Shown here: one piece after another, positions 11,501 through 26,500 of the stretch
Position numbering within the stretch: position 1 is the stretch's first letter
Layout of the letters: every line of letters starts with the position of its first letter
DNA from: Prosopocoilus inquinatus
Taxonomy: Eukaryota > Arthropoda > Insecta > Coleoptera > Lucanidae
Direction of reading: 5' to 3'
Length of the DNA stretch: 64,000 nucleotides
NCBI GenBank assembly: GCA_036172665.1
Contig: CM069877.1
Coordinates: forward strand, 28,111,001 to 28,175,000
Translations under genes and position numbers: made by a program
The notes under the pieces: generated by a model
Told to the model about the DNA's origin: nothing
The model's input: the letters and a program-made list of their open reading frames with translations, nothing else
The model's database searches: none

Positions 11501-14500
11501 AATGAAAATAGAAATAGAAGAACATATTCGCAACTTACTAGTTAGGAATGTAGACTTGCTTGAGCTTGGATTCGGCTTCCACCGCTTTCACTCTCTTCTG
11601 CTGCACGTACCTATCCGTCGTTTTCCACATATAATAGTATTCAATGATGTTCTTCAATGTCTTCCACGGCAGGAAGTCTTGGCGAATGTCGTTAAAGTCC
11701 TTTCCATATTTGTCGAGAGCTTCTTCGAAGAGATTAGCCTCCGAAGCACTCCACTCTTCCATTTCGTCCCGACAAAGGACGGGACCACTAGATGGCACGA
11801 GGGAGCACAGCGCGGCAGCTAAGTCGTAATTGTGGCGATGCAGCGTATCCATTGCATGGAAAAGGGTGATGTCACGACTCGCCGCGGCCGCAGACATATG
11901 AAGGGATGGTTGTTTGACACTTGAACTACAGTCGAGGGCGCGAGCGAACGTTCCGACTGACCGCGAAACCACTAAAAACTGATCTATTTGTCTATCTGTT
12001 AAATCGTGTTCTGGAGTCCAGACTAATGTTTCTAGTTCCGACAAGTTGCGACCGTCACTTTCACCTTCCCGCAATAAATTAGTCACATCACTCTGGTAAC
12101 GACTACCTACCCTAATCTCGCCCTTGTCGGCCAGCAAAGTTTTCTGGGTCGGATCAAACACTAGACAGTAGAAGAAACTATCGTCCTTATTCAAATACGA
12201 GTGTAAGGACTCAGTTTCGTTTAAAAGAGTCACAGAACACTTGCCGCGGATGTGGGTAGCCGGCAGCGTCTCCACCTGTCTAGAAAGGAACAGTTCCCTA
12301 TGTTTCATTTGATGCCGCTGCTTTCCGGACATAAACATATCGGCTCGACCGCCTGAATCACTACATGGACTTCCCGTATTCGTCTCGTCTAAGGCACCTA
12401 TACACATAAGAAATTACAGTTATTATATTATCAACATTATTATTAAAGGTGGGCGATACGGGAAATATGTGTATCAAATTTCGATACGGTTTCTGTATAC
12501 CTCTCTCCAATATTTCGATACGTATCGATATATTGGCACGTACCATACTGATACGTATCGGTAGCCGATATTCTATGCGTATCGATATTCATTACATCGA
12601 TTTGTTCAATATTTCGATACGTGTCGATCTTAAATGTATTTCGAAATGTGTGGATATCTTGGTACATAATAAAAATTGGGTTAAATCTCCTAACCACAAG
12701 AAGTTTTTTAATACTATATACGTAAGCTAAGCTAAGCTGCCATCTTCAGTAGACGGTACATCCATCTTCGGTAGATGTACCATCTACTGAAGATACCAGC
12801 TTAGCTGCCGAAATACGTATATAGTATTAAAAAACTTCTTGTGGTTAGGAGATTTAATCCAATTTTTATTGTACTGCAAACCACAGTCTCCAATACATTT
12901 GAATATTGGTATATATCAATCCGATATTTCGATACATATCGATTCGTATCGAGTATCGGCTACCGGTTTAAAACAAAAATTATGATATATTTTTTATAAA
13001 CACTTTATTCATTGACAAAAATATTAATTGTTCATCGTGTTTGGAGGTTAAACTTGTCTTTGGATCTTCTTCTACAAGGCCATCTTTATTAAAAATTCGT
13101 TCAAAAGGTATTTTGCTAGATATTTTTTAGCAAATTTAGGTAAACTTGGAAACACAAAAATCAAAAGTTAAAAATAAAATTTAGATCAATAAGTACAACA
13201 ATAGGTGCTTTCTTTCGCTCACAAAATCGTATCCCAAACGTGTTATGATTCTTCTTTTCTTTGAATCTCTCTATTTTTTAAACTGGATTGAATTATGGTT
13301 ATTTACAAATGAACTGTCAATCAAAAATTCAAGTCAGGTATTTTGTTGCAACAACTACGAAATTCAGGTCCAAATTATTCGAAACAAGATTCAAACTTTT
13401 TAGCGAAAGAAAGCACCTATTCTGTATAAAAAGCGTAACGGAAATGACGTACTGATTGCTATAAAGAAGTATGTACTCTTAATTAATTCGAAAATTTTTA
13501 GTTTTAAAAGTTGTATGCTCATATGTTTAGGAATAATTCATCTAATTTAACCGAATTCGTAAGCAGGATGTACACGTTGGAAAGTTATGACTTATGAGAC
13601 ACACTACACCTATATTTAAATAATAAACTGAAAAAAATAAGCTACTGAGTTAAAACACAGGATTACAACTAATTAAAGGTCTACCATAGTGATTTCATAA
13701 ACTATAAGAGATGACAATAAGTAAACAAGATATTAGGGATTTTCGAAATTGAGAATTTTCAGTTTTTTTGAAGATATTTAAGAAATTAATGTAGACAGAC
13801 GAGATTTTTTTGAACATTTTTATAGACCCCACAATTTAAGATATAACATCTCTTAGGCCTCGTATACAGTTGAATACAAAATCGCACAACTTTCACGATC
13901 ATGTTTTGCGATTGTTTCGAAACAATTCCTCGAGTATTCAAAGACAAAAATCGCAAAACTTTTGTTAACCATTTTAAATGGGAAACTTAAGACAATGTTG
14001 CGCAACATTTGGGCACGTTGGGAGAAGAAGAAGATCAGAAATTAGATAAATCTCGTCAATCAATCACCTTCGTATATTGTCGGCTCTGATGATTTTCTTT
14101 TTTAATTAAGTATGTGGTCCCCTAAAAAACTAACTAAAGATTTCCATGCTATGCCCTGCTTGTAGGACGTCTCTTTAATAGATTATAAAAATATATATAA
14201 TTGTTGTTGCCGAGTTGCAAAAAAAATAATTGTCTTAAAACCCAACTTCACCGAGAAAATAAATAGTTCACGTATCCATTATCATCAACGTTTTGGTTTT
14301 CTTTTAGTTTAATTTTTTTACTGAAAATGAAAACAGTGCCAAGCAGTGATTCTACAGACAACAATTCCATGTCGCTATAGCCATGGCATAAGCACATACC
14401 AAAGGTTGAAACAAATTTGACAGCAGTTGATCGCGGTCTGAGCTTAACCAATTTGATGTAAAATGATGTAAACTGCCTTTGACTCAATTATTCAGATATT

Positions 14501-17500
14501 GACAAAAATATTTTTTGTCACATTTTGTTTTGGATCCAACACCCAATCTGGTATTTCCAATTTTAAAATGTCCTGGAATCGTTCTTTGAAATCACTGTGG
14601 ATGTTCTCCAAATGTTGGCAGTAAACAAGCAAGTCGTTGTTGTTGAAAGATGTTGCTGATAAATTAAGGAAATTGTGAAACTCACGTCTGCCGATATTTT
14701 TCTTGTGTAAGAGCAATTTGGCTACGAAAGCAGCAACGACATTTTTTTGTTTTAATCAAGTTCAAGTCGTCACCTTGAAGTTGGAGATTGATATCATTAA
14801 ACAATTTATACAGATCTGTCAAGTACGCAATATCATTCTTTGATGCGATGAGGCTGTCGTGCAACTCTGTGTGGTTGTTTTCCAAGAACTCTATCACAGA
14901 GTCAAACAGATTGTAAAATCGAGTCAAACAAGTACCTCTTGATAGCCAACGCACTTCTGTGTGAAGCAGCAATCGGTTGAAATCTTCGTCATTAGCAACA
15001 CAAAGCTGATTAAATAATCTGTCATTTAAAGAGCTGTTTCGGATTGTATTGACTGCTTTGATGACATGTTGCAGTGATTGAAACAGTCGTTCATTCAAAT
15101 TTCTCGCAACCAAATGTTGTCGATGAATAACGCAATGTACAGCGAGCACATCTGGAACTTTATTTTTTAAGTACGCTATGAAACCTTTGTGACGCCCTGT
15201 CATAGCCGGAGCGCCATCCGTAGCAGCTGATATAATATTCTTCAAGGGAATTTCTTTCTCATCACAAAACTTTTCCAGTGTATTAAATATGGTTTCTCCT
15301 TTTGTATCTGTCTCTAAATTTCTAGCAAATAATAGTTCTTGACATGTTTTCTCATCTTTAATAAACCTCACGTATGACATCAACAATGCTTCATTACTTG
15401 GTAAAGTGGACTCATCCAACTGAATTGAGAATTGACTAGTCTTCAGATGATTACACAATGACTCTTCAATATTTTCAGCCATCTCATCAATTCGTCTTTG
15501 CACAGAACTGTTGCTTAAAGGAATTTTTCGGACAATATCTACCGCTGGTTTATGAAGCACAGTTGTTATTACTTCTTTTATTGCTGGTAAAATTATCTGT
15601 TCTCCAATAGTGTGTGATTTGCCTGTTTGAGCAATTAACAAAGAACGAAGCTCGAAGTCCGTCATCGTCTTGCTTAGAAGCCGCTGAAAAAAGTTTTGAT
15701 ACAGTTGGCTGAGCTATATACTTCTTTTCCATGTCTTGAAAATAGGCCACATTCTTGTCTTTCTTATCTGAATGCATTTTATTCAAATGATCTTGTAGCC
15801 TAGAAGGCTTCATCGCTTCATTCGAAAATGTTTTTTGACAAACAAGGCACATAGGCGAAGATGGATTTGTGGGATTTTCAATAAATCCGTATTTTATATA
15901 TTCCGTATTGTATTGCCGTTTCTTCTTTTTTGCTTCAGACATGGTTTTGTCGTCACAAAAACGTAAGTAAAAAATCGAGTTTAAAAAACTTGCTAACGAT
16001 TACGCGTTGAGAGCGAAAACGCTAATGAAAATAAAAGAAACATACGCGCTTTTATATAGATGCAATAATGCAAGTTAGAACAAGTATCGATGATTCTGCC
16101 GCTTCGTACAGGATTGCACAAATCGCGTTGTTTAACAAAAACTTGTCAAAACTTGATTGCTCACGAGCTACCTACGAAAGCCATGATAAATTATTTATTT
16201 AATACAATCAAAGTGAGCAGGAACGTAATAATCGATGTAGTGTAGTAGACTAGTAGGTAGGTTTTGATTTTAGTTAATATACTTTAATTAAAATATTAAA
16301 AAAACACAAATCAGCCATCGCCCCCCTAAACCGCTTCAACACCCCCCAATTTTCTCTGTGCCCTTTACCGCCCCCCTGTAGGGCTCTAGTGCCCACAAGG
16401 GGGCGTTATCGCCCACTTTGAGAAAGACTGCAGCATGAGGATATGAGAAATTGGATAAATTATAATGAATCAATAGGGTAACTAAACTAATCCATAAAAT
16501 TTCAAAAATTTCCCATACTTTCCGAATTATACCAAAAAAATTAAAATTTGACAAATTTAATCAAAAATTTTCCAGCTCATACCGTTTCTTATGGAACGTA
16601 AAGTAGGCCATGACATTTAAACTCGCTTTTTCTTCTACTTTTCATTGATACTTGCACTTGCAATAATTATTTCCAGAAAAAGTATTAAAAAACGCGAAAA
16701 TAAAATTTTACTTTAAATCATGGCAGCAGGCATGAAAAAACAACGTAAAAAACAAAATTTGATTTCTATCTGTCAAATTAATCAAAGTTGCTAATTATAT
16801 TTTACATATCGCCTTATCTTATACCATATTATTAAAATATATTAACAAGACTGCATTTAGTAACCTATAAGGTTTGATATAACAAATTATTCTATTCTTG
16901 CCAAAAAAAAAAAAAAATATGAAAGCGGGACCTAAGTATTTTCTTTTGTATCCTGAAAGGATACTAGCTGATTCTAATGGTCGTTTTCATAACCAGGATA
17001 ATCAGACTTTAAGGAAGCTTTAATTTAAAGTCACTTTAAGAATAGGGAAACAAATGCATTTTTTTAGTTTAAAGTAACTGTAAATTTAAAGTCCTATTAT
17101 GAAATCGGCCCTAAAACCTTTAAAAATTTGAAGATCAGTCTAAGAAATACGGTAGTTTCGTAAGTTAAAAAGACTAGAAAACTAGCACATTAGGGATCGA
17201 TCACAGAGGAACCGTAGACATTTTTAGAATAAATTAAAAATAAAATTTAAAGATAAAGTTTACGAGATCCCCATAAGGAGTCTTTAATTAGTTGTAACCC
17301 TGTATATAAAACAAATCTTTCCAAACTGTTGCACGACTTTGTATTTAAGTACGTAGTACCTAGGCCTTTTACAGTTTACGAGATTCCCAAAGGGGATCTT
17401 TCATTTGTTGAAACCCAGTATAGAAAACAAATATAATAAGAATTCTACATGTAGTCTTTCCTTTATATTTTACATTTTAAAAAATCACAATAGTTTTGTT

Positions 17501-20500
17501 TTTATTTTTGCTTAAAAACTACGAGAAATACCAGCTGTTTCAAATTGGGTGTGCACTGAAATGATCTCCTAAACGTAAGAAATACGTTACCGTGCTGCAT
17601 AAGGAATGCAGGCAATTAGCTCCGCCTTTGGGTTCTTCTCTATTTAATTCTAATCTACTAGTCTTACTTCAAAAATAATCTTCCCGACGAAGCAGAAACA
17701 ATTATTCAATTAGGAAAAATTCTCCAAAAAAATATCTCTGGCAGGCAATCTGTGAATGTGAATTACGGAGCAGCCCGTTTATGACTTCAGGTACGTGACT
17801 TCGGGTACATGCACACATTTACCCGTCTGAACGATTAGAAAAAAAAATTTGTTCTCCTTTATTAAAAAGAATTGTTTACCTACATTGTTTTGGTCAGATT
17901 AGGCAAGTTGCCATTAATCAAACTAAAGAAGGCTACAGAATAATGCAATGGATATTCTAACGATTTTGTACTCAAAAATGTAAATCCTCCAAATTGTCCC
18001 TGTCGAAAAACTTGGGCGAACAGAAAAAGGAAACTTAAGAAAACTGTTACAGTCGATTTTGTTATTACGCATTTATTTCCGATTCGGCTAAGAACTGGCA
18101 ACGTTGCTACTGGACGCCTACCGGCAACGCTCGGCGTTGTGTCATCTGGCAACGCTGTAACATTCGCGGCAGGAAGCGATTCTTTCAAATTAATAATTTC
18201 TTATTGGTGTTTAATCTCCGTCTTCTGACGTCATAATTTTCCCATTGGATTGGCCATTTTGTGTAGTCTATAAAACGGAAATCATCTTCTTCAGCGGCCA
18301 TTGTGTATTACGGGCATTCATTCATTCTTCTGACTCGTGCGAGAGCAGACGCATATTCAGTGCTATCGACGGTTTGTGTTTGTTTAAACAAAACCACTTT
18401 TCTACGGATTTTCCGGAAGCAAATATCTCTCCCGAGTCTTGTGGAACGTTTATACGTTCACGTCCAACGAGTTTGCTAAGTAGCAGGTATGTTTAATTAA
18501 TTCGTTCGTTACACGTGGTTAATGGTTGTTCTTTCCGTTCCCTTTCAGAGTCGTTTGTTTGTTGTTGGTTATTGTTACTGATTGCCTTAGTATTAGTACT
18601 GAGCGTTGGTATCAGTTCCCGAATGGGTATGTGAACATTTCGAATACGAAACGCACCTGTGTTTGAATCGCTGGACTCCGTTGCGACATTAGAGCGAGAC
18701 AGACATCTGGAGTTGGACCGCCGTTGGCAGCATTGCTGATTGAAAATCGTCTTGGAACGAAGCGGCGCCTACCAACTAGTGGCATCTTACGCTTCTCGCA
18801 GGAACTGGAGCTCAGCTGAGCGACAAAGAGTGACGTATACCATTATTATTTTGATTCGAATTGCATGCCGACTATTTTACCGGACACGAAAGCAACTTAC
18901 GTATTTAATAGTTCGTAACTTAGTTTAATATTTAAGTAACGTCTACGTAAATTTCGTGGTGTCTTTGGAGCACCGATTGTGAGGTCAGATCTGTCCATCC
19001 CGCGTATTATGGTTATCATTTAAAGTTTTGATAGGTTACAGTTTAAACATTGTTAAATTTTGTTCAACTAGTGTATGTGTGTGTTAATAAACACCGTATC
19101 ACTGAACGTGTTTTGCTTATGTTAATCTCCTACTTTGAACGCATCAAGAGAGGAAAAAATCTCCTGGAGAAAATTGAGAATACTTCAAGCGCGCACATTG
19201 AGGCCTTGGGAAAGCATCAAAGTGTGTTTGACAATTGGGAAGGTAATTCCCTGGCGCCCTATTTGTTTATATTTAGTTACCCCGCCCATTCTCCACCAAG
19301 TTCAGCCGTGGCAACCAGTTGTCCAAAGACAACGCTATCTGTTACCAGTATTACGATGTTGGAATCCAGGAGTATTAGCTTTTAAATCTTTTGGTGGTAA
19401 CAAAACAAGAAAACATGTACACATGTGACACTTAAAAATTTTTTGAAAGCTTTCAGATTTGACAGTTTTGTAAAATCTGTGAAGTAGTATTGCAAAGTAG
19501 TCGTATTTGAACAGTACAGTTTTGGACAGACGGAAATTACAGGTGGCTGTAATTGTCTATTTTGTACCTTCAATTGTAGATGAAGGTTTCCCATAAAAAT
19601 TAGTTCAGATGCACAAAACTTATCTCCGATAAATTGTTGATTATAGTAAGAGCAGATTGTACTAAATATAGCAAAATTTTCATGTTATAAAGTGTTTTTT
19701 CCACGAATTCTATTCGTTTTTGTTTTACTGCTATTTGAATAAGCGACAATTTAATCATGCCTGTATGAAGGAAGCGTTGATAATTATAAACGACATTTTT
19801 TAAAATGTAATTATTAAATGACAATCCAATTTTCTTCTGAGACGTTTGGTCGTTTTGCCGTGAAAGTTTCTATGTAGACAACGATACAAACGAGAAAATG
19901 ATCGCAGCTTATGAGAGACGCTTTCTGTAAATAGCTTTTCAACTCTTTGAATTCAGAGTATTTTGGAGTCAGGAAACAATGATAAGGAGTATTTAATAAT
20001 CTCCGACATTCTCTGCAATGCAACATTAATTAATTCACAGTGGGGCCTGTCTCTCACATTTTGTAATAAACTTGTTAACAAATTTAATATCGTCTAAAGC
20101 AAGGATTCCCAACCTTTCTTGAGCATCGACTCCTTATAAGAAAATAAAAATTCCCATCGACGCCCTTTCAAATCTTATTAATATTCCTGAAATAGTAAGT
20201 GTAGATATACAGACTCTCTATTTAATTTTTTAAATTATAAACTGATCGTGTTTTGTCTTTACTTGATCAGCTTGACTGAATTATCAGTTTGATTTCCCTT
20301 TGTTTTATTATTGACTTTATTGAATTCATTTTTTAATATAATCAATTCTCACAAACAATTTATCACTGTGTTTTTCTTTTGTAAGAATTTGAAAACTTCA
20401 ATACGTTTAATGTAAAAATATTTAATTACATTTCTTTATCAAGTAGATAATAAGTACTGTGGGATCTGCTTCGACAGTGCTTTCCACGGGTAAAAGATAA

Positions 20501-23500
20501 TATGATTTCCTATATTTCGCGTACTTAATGCTATACGATATCTTATAAAATCTTTGTTTCATTTTCTGCTTAATCTGGAACGTTCTGTCGATTCAGCATT
20601 CTAGTCTCCGGTACAAGGCCATGAGAAGATCAGAAAAAAAACAAGGCAAAATGCGTTACGCCATCTGTTTTTTTTTAAAGCGTCTATTGTAGAAGCTCGT
20701 CACAGGTAAGCGGAGGGAAATCGCGAGATAATTCATAAAATACGTTAACATTTGAATTAACAGACAGTTAATTCGCGGACCTCTTCAGCTTCAGAAAAAA
20801 CTCGCGTCTCTTTCTCGTACCGGGCATTTCTAAATTGAATTTTTATATAAGTTCCTTTTATTAAAATCAGTAATTTTAAAAGTTTGAAATTTGCAAAGGG
20901 AAGGCAAAAATTTTCCTCGCAAAGTGAATATTTGTGTATTTAAAACCGTTCCGAACGAGTATTTTATTTGTTTTCTAAAAATAAAATAAATAAAAAATCA
21001 TGGTGTTTCCTTAAGTTCTGGATTGCAAGAAGAAGTTCAGTTCAGTTTGGTAAGCTCACATACCGTTTAAAAACTAAGCACTGCCATTGATGGTGCAATC
21101 ATTGTCTCTCCCCCTTTATATCATTATTTTTCAAATTTTTGAAAAGATCTGTTTCCTTGTATCTATACTGTAGTTATTATTTTGGTAATTTTGTTTTGTT
21201 GTTGTACTATTTCTTTAGTTCTCTTTTAATAGACTTTTTATATTTACCAAACTCTTTTATTTACTAATTTCTAAACTCACTTTCTTTACCCTCATCAAGA
21301 ATTCCGCAAGGAGAGACACAACGAATGGAAAGAAATTTGACAATCTTCAGGCAACTAAAACGGCACTGTTTCGACTTCTCCGAGAAGACACCGCTGAAAG
21401 TATATTTTTGGCCTTTTTTGTTTAAAGAGTAGGTTGGGTTTTCTAGAAAACGCAGGGGTGGTTTCATACTGTTCAGGGTGATAGCGTTTCGAGTAAAATT
21501 TTAGGTTAGAAAAGCTCCAAAACTAGCGCTAAACGTAGTACGTCTAAACTACATACTTACGATCAATAGATGACTATGCTTATGTTCAAAATTGTTTTCA
21601 AAAACTTTTTGTTAACCATTTCTATTCAACTTTGTTCGAAATTGTTTTTTTTTGTAACTTTATTTCTTAAATCTTTTTTGCGATTTCCAATTTCCCCTCC
21701 CTACAAAGATGACAAAGTGACACGATTTATGGGGTAACAGATGACGTCACAAAAGTCTTTTTTTTAATTCAAAATTGTTCTTGAACGTTCTGAGACAAAT
21801 TAGTTTTCAGCTGTTTTGAATCTGTCGGAAATAGAACATACGAATTAATTACCGTTGCGGATTAACAGATGGCGTTACTTTTTGCGAAACTTCTTTTTGG
21901 TATAAACCTACAGCGAAACGTTGAGTGTGTCCTCATCATATTTCTGTCCGGTTCAAAATTAAAAAAAAACTTTGTACACTTGCTTGCAATAAAATCGCGT
22001 ACACCTTCATAATCAAGTAGCCGAATTTTTACCTATTTCTTGCTTGGTAAATGGGTATTTTGAGAATTTTGTCATGTTTCCAAACGTACACGTTAGGAAC
22101 TGAGATTGAAATGAATACTATTTGACCAGGTATGAGTCAGACAGTATGATTTGTTCAATAAATATTACGCTATTCCATAAATATGGCCCATAAATATAAT
22201 TTAATCGAAATAGAATTGTCGATTGCTTATGTTCTGCTATTAATATAATTTTTTAACACTTGACAAGACTCTTCAAAGTTGAATTTGTAATTTTCGACGT
22301 GTTGGTGGCAAGAGTATTGGAAAATTTGTTAAAACATGGAATTCCTTGCGGTTTATATTGGATTTCTCTTAATTCAGAAGGGCATTATCCGAGTCGTGAA
22401 CCGTTATTTTTGGACATCTATCTAACCATTTTTTCTATTTGCATATATTTCTTTTTCCCACATATTATTTGTGCATCATAGTATTTTTATCTAAGCTATA
22501 ATCATTCGCTACTACTGAGAATCACTCTTCGTCTTCTAATTTACTCGTTTTCTGTCAGTCTAAATTTTAATTGTTTGACACTGACAAATTAAATCTCAAG
22601 ACCGACTTAATACAACGAAAAGCAGGTGTACGCGATTCTTTTTGCAAACCACAGTACTTACAATTTTCATCGAACAAGAATCAATTTCATTGATGATGAT
22701 AAAGTTAAAAAATACTAAAATAAAAATTATACAAAACTAATAAGTCAAACTGCCGTAAAAATTGACAAATTTTGTCATGATCCAAAGAATAATCTATAAA
22801 TATTAACAAACAGGGTGATCAGTTGATAATTAAAAAGCAAAAAATAAAGTCGTTAGTTAAATAGTTTAAAAATAAAAACAAAACAATTAAAATCTATTAA
22901 AAGAAAAAAACAAAGCTCGATCAATTGATTATATTGAAAATTAAATGAAATAAAGTCGAATGATGATCGTTGACGAAGATGAGTCTAAAAGAAAAATTCT
23001 ATAAAAATAACTTAAAATCAAGAGAATCAAGAAAAGGAAAAAGATGACCGACGTTTAATTGAAAAATAAAATAAAATGAAGACAAATATAATAATAGGTT
23101 GTCACAATTTAAAAAAGAATTAAATCTGCATACAACATTTGGTTTCCAAGTGTGTATAAATATACAGGGCTTGCCATTTCAGAAAACAAAATGTTTGTCA
23201 AAATGAAAATGAGTTTATATCTCGGTTGTTCGATGTGCATTTGTTGTTCGGTAAACGTCAGTAAAAATTTCCAATTAGTGTGCATAAGTTTTGTAGCAAA
23301 CATTTCTTTCCAAGTTCAAAAATAAAAAAGTTAAAAGGGGTGGGAATTATCACGTAGTCACCCTGTGCAACTGTCCCTCGATGCACATAGTGCATCCCAA
23401 TCGAAAACGCTTTACGTAAGTATTGATCTAAATTATTATTTAATTCGAAATAAATATTTCGCTTAGCGTCCATCAGACACAGTGATAATTAATCTACTGG

Positions 23501-26500
23501 GTGTTTGTTTACTTTGTGCAAATATTTAAACCTGTAATACATCACTATAAATGGCAACGATTGCACTTATATGTCCTTAATAAAAAGATAACAGTTTCCG
23601 AGAAAAATGCATTGGCAGATTTTCACCAAACCGTTTGAGAACTGCTGGCCTAGCTAATCAGTGGATGGCGGCCTAACTATCGCGTACACGACCGCCTGTT
23701 AACGATGTAAATCATCCGGTCAATCAAAACATTTTAAACGCGTTCAGAAGGTGCCTGGATTTATTAAAATAAATAAATGTAACTTCACTCCAAGTAATTA
23801 CAATTTTAATTATTTTCAAATTAAAAATTAATGCAATTCAAGAAGCTGCGAATATCGCATGTGGTTCGCTGTTGCTGAACAAGGTTAAAACAGAGGTACA
23901 AATAAATTGTAATTTCACATTCCATATGAATTTTAATAGACTTATCAAAATTTGACATTTACTTTTTTCCATGGACTATAAGTAGTACTTTCATAGATAG
24001 ATAAACAAAAGTTGATTTACGTAAAAGAAGAAAAGACATATTTAACTCTCTGGGCTAATTGATGCATAAACTTTCGGATTTATTCATTGATGGTTGATAT
24101 CGTAAAACAAATAAATGCAACATTACTTAGCTCAGTTAATTAAAATTTAAAATGAAATAATTAATAAACAATATCAGTGATTATTATTATGAAACACTGC
24201 GTTGATGATTGGGTGCGGTATCAATGGGCGTATTCATATTGACTACAGAGGAAGGCGTCACTGACCTTGCTAAATATTTCTTTCTTGCACATTTCAACAG
24301 TTTCAAACAAGTGATACGTCCGAAATTGTTTGGTTATGATACGGTAGCCACCAAAAACACCTGCAGAAGGTAGGATATCATATACTTATAAGGAGGTTTT
24401 TTTATTTGCACACAGTAAAAAAAAAACAACCTGTATATCTGCATTTTGACAAAAATAATGAAAATGGGATACATTATCAATTTCTAACATCTAATAGTTC
24501 ATATATATTATTTCATTCTTCCCCTAAAATTTTTACTAAATGTTGAATTTCTTGCATAGAATTCCTACATTTTCTTAAGGTGAGTCCACACTAAGCAAAT
24601 TATTGTGCAACACCTGATTTGTACAGACGTATGGCACAAGAGTTGCGGCCATGATTGACGAACTTATTCAATGTTCGACTCTTGAGGCAATACTTCAAAG
24701 AAAATGAGGAAGAACATTTGGTCAACAGTATCAAGATTTATCAAAGAAAAATGGTAAATGGAGAATATTTTTTTTCCTATACTTTGATGTTTGAACTTTT
24801 AATTACACACAATACTGTACGTAAGTCAAAAAGTCATCGATAAATACTTATACTGCTCATACACACGAAAAAATTGTAGTTAAATAGCGTCAAAAAGGAA
24901 CCAGATACCAAATATCATACAATTGTAGGGCAAGACACTGCTTTTATCGTAAGATTTGCAGGTGTTCAAAAAATATTTGCTACATTTTTGTGTCTGGGTT
25001 CTATTTTACTGCCAAATACTACAATAATTGTATTATTTTTTACTACACATTTTTTTTCTGTTTAATTATTTTTACTATTAGAAAATTAATTGAAAAGTAA
25101 GACGGCATGTACATTCATAAACAAAAATTGCATCACTTTATAAGCATATGCAAATTAGAAGAACTTTATCGGTCAGGACGTTCGAATTTCACGTCACCTT
25201 GAAGGTCATTCGGCGAACACTTAAAATCGATGGCTCCGTAAAACGAGTAGTAATTTTTGATTGCAAGTAGAACATGATAAGAAAAGCATTTTAAAAATAA
25301 ACCATAGGCGCTTAAGAAAATAATTAAAGTAAGTTATCAGAAAACTTCGCGGAAAAATTAGAAAAGGTCCAAATTTACTAATCCCCAAATGGCAAATGCA
25401 AGTCGATTTTGATACATAATATGTACCAAATGAGGCCAAGAAAGAGAAGTAAGATAAGATCATTTTTCTTTCAACGGCTTTAACTCGTGCATTTCATCTT
25501 CATTTGCGCAACGTCGTTTGTGTGTTGCCAATATTTTATTAAGTAAGATTAGATAACTCATTAAATACGTAAGTAAAGTTACATATTTTTAGATTATGTA
25601 AACGAATGATATCGCTTTGCCGAGAAACGTTGTAATCAATTCTTTTCTTTTGTTAAAAAAACCGAGTGAATTTTTAAACGTCACATCATCTGGTGTTGTG
25701 AAATTTTGTCAACAATGTACGTATGGCGCAGATTAAACGTACATTGGGGTGCGTTCAAAAATGGAGAGTGTAGGGTAGAGTGTTACCCTGAGGGTAATGA
25801 CGGCTGATTCGCCCAGAGCGTTGCGAGTGGCGCAATTTTTTATTACTACTTTTATTACTATTACTACATGAATATTGCAGATACAGATATCGTTTAATAT
25901 TTAAATCTTATTGATATCAACCTTTTTCCATATTTAATTTTGTTGGTTCCAAAAACAAATCACATCAAAATCTTAAAAAAATTAATTATATTCAGCAGGG
26001 AGAATAAATTTATTTTATTTTATAAGGTATTCAATTTGTCTCGCCTCACATCTATCATGCACCTATGCTTTTACATATTGCACATATCGGGCGAAATTCA
26101 CCTCACTCTTGACCGGGGAGTTGGGAGCGCACACCGAGCGCTACACCCTTGCGATTTTAGAACGCTTCAAGGGCGAGGTGCGTCTACTTTGAAATTGAAT
26201 TTATGAACGGTTTTAGTGCACCCCGGTATAACTCTCATCCGTTAGGGTGTCATTTATGAACGCACCCCTGCGTTTCTTGCAGTGTTGCCAACTTAAAAAA
26301 AAATCGTTAAATCTGGGGATAATTTCAAACAAAAGCGAAAAATTGACTATGACTAATATGACAGAAACAGGATAGTTATTTAATAAACTAGTTTGTTAAT
26401 GAAGGCGATTAATAAACGAAACTGTTTAAAGCACGAACGAGCGAGAGCGAGTGAATGCCTTTAATAGTTGAGCTTATTAATCGCCCATTAATAAACTAGT

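Larger units (their letters stand above)
12444..13130 (-). pseudogene. hAT transposon tail: C-terminal dimerisation segment and terminus
   Basis: On the minus strand, 13121-12995 reads [13 protein letters not shown], then [18 protein letters not shown], the hAT dimerisation signature. It is followed (leftwards) by a terminus rich in CGATACGTATCG subterminal motifs ending near TAAAGGTGGGCGATAC (12444). The palindromic insertion at 12661-12876 sits in the subterminal region. The rest of the transposase is missing. Confidence 0.7.

Noticed and set aside
11346..11822. Plus-strand ORF of 158 codons
   Set aside because: Antisense shadow of MTA1-like exons 3 and 4, running across their 79-bp intron.
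12443..12730. ORFs on both strands rich in DTYR/SIRID
   Set aside because: They translate the CGATACGTATCG subterminal repeats of a hAT end, not a protein.
23258..23473. Minus-strand ORF of 71 codons with a readable-looking peptide
   Set aside because: It overlaps a probable MITE end and shows no family signature; too weak to call.
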